This document shows, one piece after another, positions 20,907 through 22,393 of a DNA stretch of 22,393 nucleotides. The position numbers and the translations under genes are program-made. A model generated the notes under the pieces. The model saw only the letters and a list, made by a program, of their open reading frames with translations. It was not told where the DNA came from and made no database searches. Every line of letters starts with the position of its first letter. The stretch's first letter is position 1. Source of the stretch: Chloroflexota bacterium (GTDB lineage Bacteria > Chloroflexota > Anaerolineae > Anaerolineales > Anaerolineaceae); NCBI GenBank assembly GCA_023434145.1, contig JAEYTI010000355.1:1-22393 (forward strand). The letters are read 5' to 3'.

Positions 20907-21260
20907 ATGGAAAAAGATGCTGTCGTAGAAAACTTATTGCAAGAGTTGCGTCGTGGCGTGATCGTTCTGGCGGTGCTGGGAACCTTGAGCGAAGAGCAGT
21001 ATGGGTATTCCATCCTCAAGTTGCTCGCGGACCGGGGCCTGGATGTCGATCAGGGTACGCTCTACCCGCTGCTGCGTAGGCTGGAAGGGCAGGGCCTGCT
21101 CGAATCCAAATGGAAGCTTGAGGAGGCTCGCCCCCGCCGCTACTACGTGATTAGTGATGAGGGCCGGCGCGTGCTGCCGGTGATCAAACAGGAATGGGAC
21201 CGCATGACCGGGACTGTGTCATTGTTATTGTCGGAGGAGGTACAAGATGAATCTCATTGA
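20907..21260 (+). CDS. PadR-family transcriptional regulator
   Basis: A 117-residue winged-helix repressor of the PadR-s1 group. The N-terminal part VENLLQELRRGVIVLAVLGTLSEEQYGYSI is followed by the recognition region VDQGTLYPLLRRLEGQGLLES (about 50-70), the wing KWKLEEARPRRYYVISDEGRR (about 71-91) and a dimerisation helix. The PadR hallmarks GTLYPLLRRLE and RRYYVISDEG are clear. AAGGA lies 6 nt before the ATG. It ends inside the HAAS gene with a 14-nt overlap. PadR regulators commonly sit before a HAAS-domain membrane protein, and the dyad in its own promoter suggests autorepression, relieved by an unknown signal. Confidence 0.95.
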   Translation: MEKDAVVENLLQELRRGVIVLAVLGTLSEEQYGYSILKLLADRGLDVDQGTLYPLLRRLEGQGLLESKWKLEEARPRRYYVISDEGRRVLPVIKQEWDRMTGTVSLLLSEEVQDESH

Positions 21261-22275
21261 TGCATATATGCAGGAAGTGGGGCGGCATTTGCCCGCCAAA
21301 AACCGCGAGGATATTGAAAAAGAGATCCGCACGCTGGTGGAAGATATGCTGGACGATACTTCGAATGCCGCAGGGCGCGCGCCTGATGAAGCGATGGTCG
21401 TGGAAGTGTTGAAGAAGCTCGGCCCACCCGAAAAGGTCGCAGCATCGTACACTACGCCGCGCTATCTGGTCGGCCCGGCGTATTTCCCCACCTTTTTGAT
21501 GGTGATGAAGATTGTGGCCAGCGTCTTGCTGATTCTCAGCGCCATTGGTATTGGCATTGAGCTTGGGCGGCAGGCTACAGACCCCGTAGCCGTTTTCGCC
21601 ATTCTTGGAACAGGGATCGGGCAGTTCATCGGCGCGCTTCTGAGCGCGTTTGGTTCGCTAGTGATCGTCTTCACCGTCTTGCAGTGGTTCGTCCCCAATC
21701 CGAAGGGCAGCGAAGAGGAGTGGGATCCGCGCAAGCTGCGCACGGAGCCGGACTCCGAGCGTATCACCCAGACCGGCCAAATCTTCGCGATCATCGGCAA
21801 CGTGATCCTGCTGGTATTCCTCAACTTTTTTACGCGCTGGAGTCAGTTCACATTTACCGGCAGTGAGAATACGTTTGTGGCAGCGCCAATGGTTACCGAC
21901 GCATTCTTCACCTACTTGCCGTGGATCAACCTGGTGCTGGTGGGCGGGCTGACCCTGAACGCACTCTTGATGGCCCAGGGCCGCTGGACAAACACGCTGC
22001 GGTGGGTATCGGTTGGCCTGCACCTGGCGACGATCATGCTGCTGGCTGTGATCCTCACCGGACCGCAGGTGATTGGAATGGACCCCGTGGGGATGGAGCG
22101 ATCGGGCTGGCCGGTGGAACAAATTAACAACATGCTGCGGTTGGAGCCACTGTTCGACAGTATTTTCCGCATCGCACTGGGTATCTCTCTCGTGATGCAA
22201 GTGATCGAGATGGCGCAGACACTCTTCAAAATCCTGCGCCCGCGCATCTCGCTGCCGGCGGGGATGGCGCAGTAA
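21247..22275 (+). CDS. HAAS-domain membrane protein, PadR partner
   Basis: A 342-residue protein. The N-terminal cytoplasmic HAAS-type helical domain (about 1-70) starts MNLIDAYMQEVGRHLPAKNREDIEKEI and includes LKKLGPPEKVAASY, the family's end motif. About six predicted membrane helices follow between 80 and 330, with a polar loop NPKGSEEEWDPRKLRTEPDSERI at about 151-173. The family is known for transmitting or sensing signals with PadR regulators, though its mechanism is not well defined. The start overlaps padR and has GGAGGAGG 6-9 nt upstream, so translation is coupled. An intrinsic terminator follows the stop. Confidence 0.88.
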   Translation: MNLIDAYMQEVGRHLPAKNREDIEKEIRTLVEDMLDDTSNAAGRAPDEAMVVEVLKKLGPPEKVAASYTTPRYLVGPAYFPTFLMVMKIVASVLLILSAIGIGIELGRQATDPVAVFAILGTGIGQFIGALLSAFGSLVIVFTVLQWFVPNPKGSEEEWDPRKLRTEPDSERITQTGQIFAIIGNVILLVFLNFFTRWSQFTFTGSENTFVAAPMVTDAFFTYLPWINLVLVGGLTLNALLMAQGRWTNTLRWVSVGLHLATIMLLAVILTGPQVIGMDPVGMERSGWPVEQINNMLRLEPLFDSIFRIALGISLVMQVIEMAQTLFKILRPRISLPAGMAQ

Positions 22276-22290
22276 GCAAGCACCAACGCA

Positions 22291-22323
22291 AAAGGCCGCC
22301 TGCACATACGGGCGGCCTTTTTT
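22291..22323 (+). terminator. Intrinsic terminator of the padR operon
   Basis: AAAGGCCGCC (22291-22300) pairs with GGCGGCCTTT (22311-22320) around a 10-nt loop, with six T at 22318-22323. It lies 15 nt behind the HAAS gene stop. Confidence 0.92.
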
Positions 22324-22366
22324 GATTCAGCCATTCCCAGGCTCTTTGGGAAGTGTCGTGGTTGTA

Positions 22367-22393
22367 GGGGAAAGTTGCGAAGCAACTTTCCCC
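22367..22393. repeat. Palindrome cut by the right window edge
   Basis: GGGGAAAGTTGC (22367-22378) and its exact complement (22382-22393) surround the 3-nt loop GAA. The sequence stops at the last paired base, so the stem may be longer. Between the terminator and this repeat (22324-22366) there is only a weak TTCCCA/TGGGAA stem. Confidence 0.7.

Noticed and set aside
92..22393. Palindromes as one dispersed repeat family or an insertion-sequence remnant
   Set aside because: The arms share no sequence with each other, and there are no target duplications or transposase fragments.

Overview
The window reads as a stretch of bacterial chromosome, most likely from a member of the Chloroflexota close to the Anaerolineae. 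This is an inference from gene style: lipoproteins with Thr/Pro-rich stalks behind the lipobox Cys, a thermophile/archaeal-type AhcY, an RNase Y, and a PadR-HAAS pair. There is no rRNA or other lineage marker. Genes are densely packed and moderately GC-rich, while the gaps are AT-richer. I see no transposon, phage, CRISPR array or attachment site. Five promoters are clear and all have an exact TTGACA -35 box with a 17-bp spacer (for slt, mtnA, the membrane-protein/winged-helix operon, the tRNAs and padR).

Layout, left to right. (1) A minus-strand lytic transglycosylase lipoprotein (143-2557). (2) A plus-strand S-adenosylmethionine by-product cluster: mtnA, an adenosine kinase of the mycobacterial AdoK type, and ahcY (2853-6322). 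AhcY releases adenosine and homocysteine from SAH, AdoK phosphorylates the adenosine, and MtnA works on the methylthioadenosine branch. (3) A three-domain FKBP lipoprotein (6597-7907). (4) A minus-strand block of ybaK, an M20 metallopeptidase, a PfkB-family kinase, two small membrane proteins and malic enzyme (8069-12981). (5) A gene-free stretch of about 530 bp with a run of predicted hairpins. (6) recX overlapping rny (13547-15753). (7) A minus-strand operon of M24 peptidase, MFS transporter and metallo-beta-lactamase-fold hydrolase (15803-18716). (8) A plus-strand operon of two tandem paralogous membrane proteins plus a winged-helix regulator (18870-20429). (9) Two tRNA-Ala genes, CGC and GGC (20533-20733). 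(10) padR overlapping a HAAS-domain membrane protein (20907-22275).

Two things stand out. First, many transcription-unit boundaries carry a long, usually perfect inverted repeat, with stems of 12 to 35 bp and loops down to 1 nt. These repeats share no sequence with one another. Several reach into coding sequence: one holds the first five codons of the PfkB kinase, another the last codons of the metallo-beta-lactamase-fold gene. They probably act as terminators, but their length, perfection and gene-edge overlap are unusual and suggest repeated formation by fold-back copying. Second, the membrane-protein/winged-helix operon looks like an incomplete tandem duplication. After the first membrane gene there is an 11-codon fragment that matches the start of the regulator gene at the end of the operon, with the same 17-nt overlap.

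Most metabolic calls rest on clear family motifs. Substrates of the second PfkB kinase, the M20 and M24 peptidases and the MFS transporter cannot be read from sequence, and the small membrane proteins are unrecognised.
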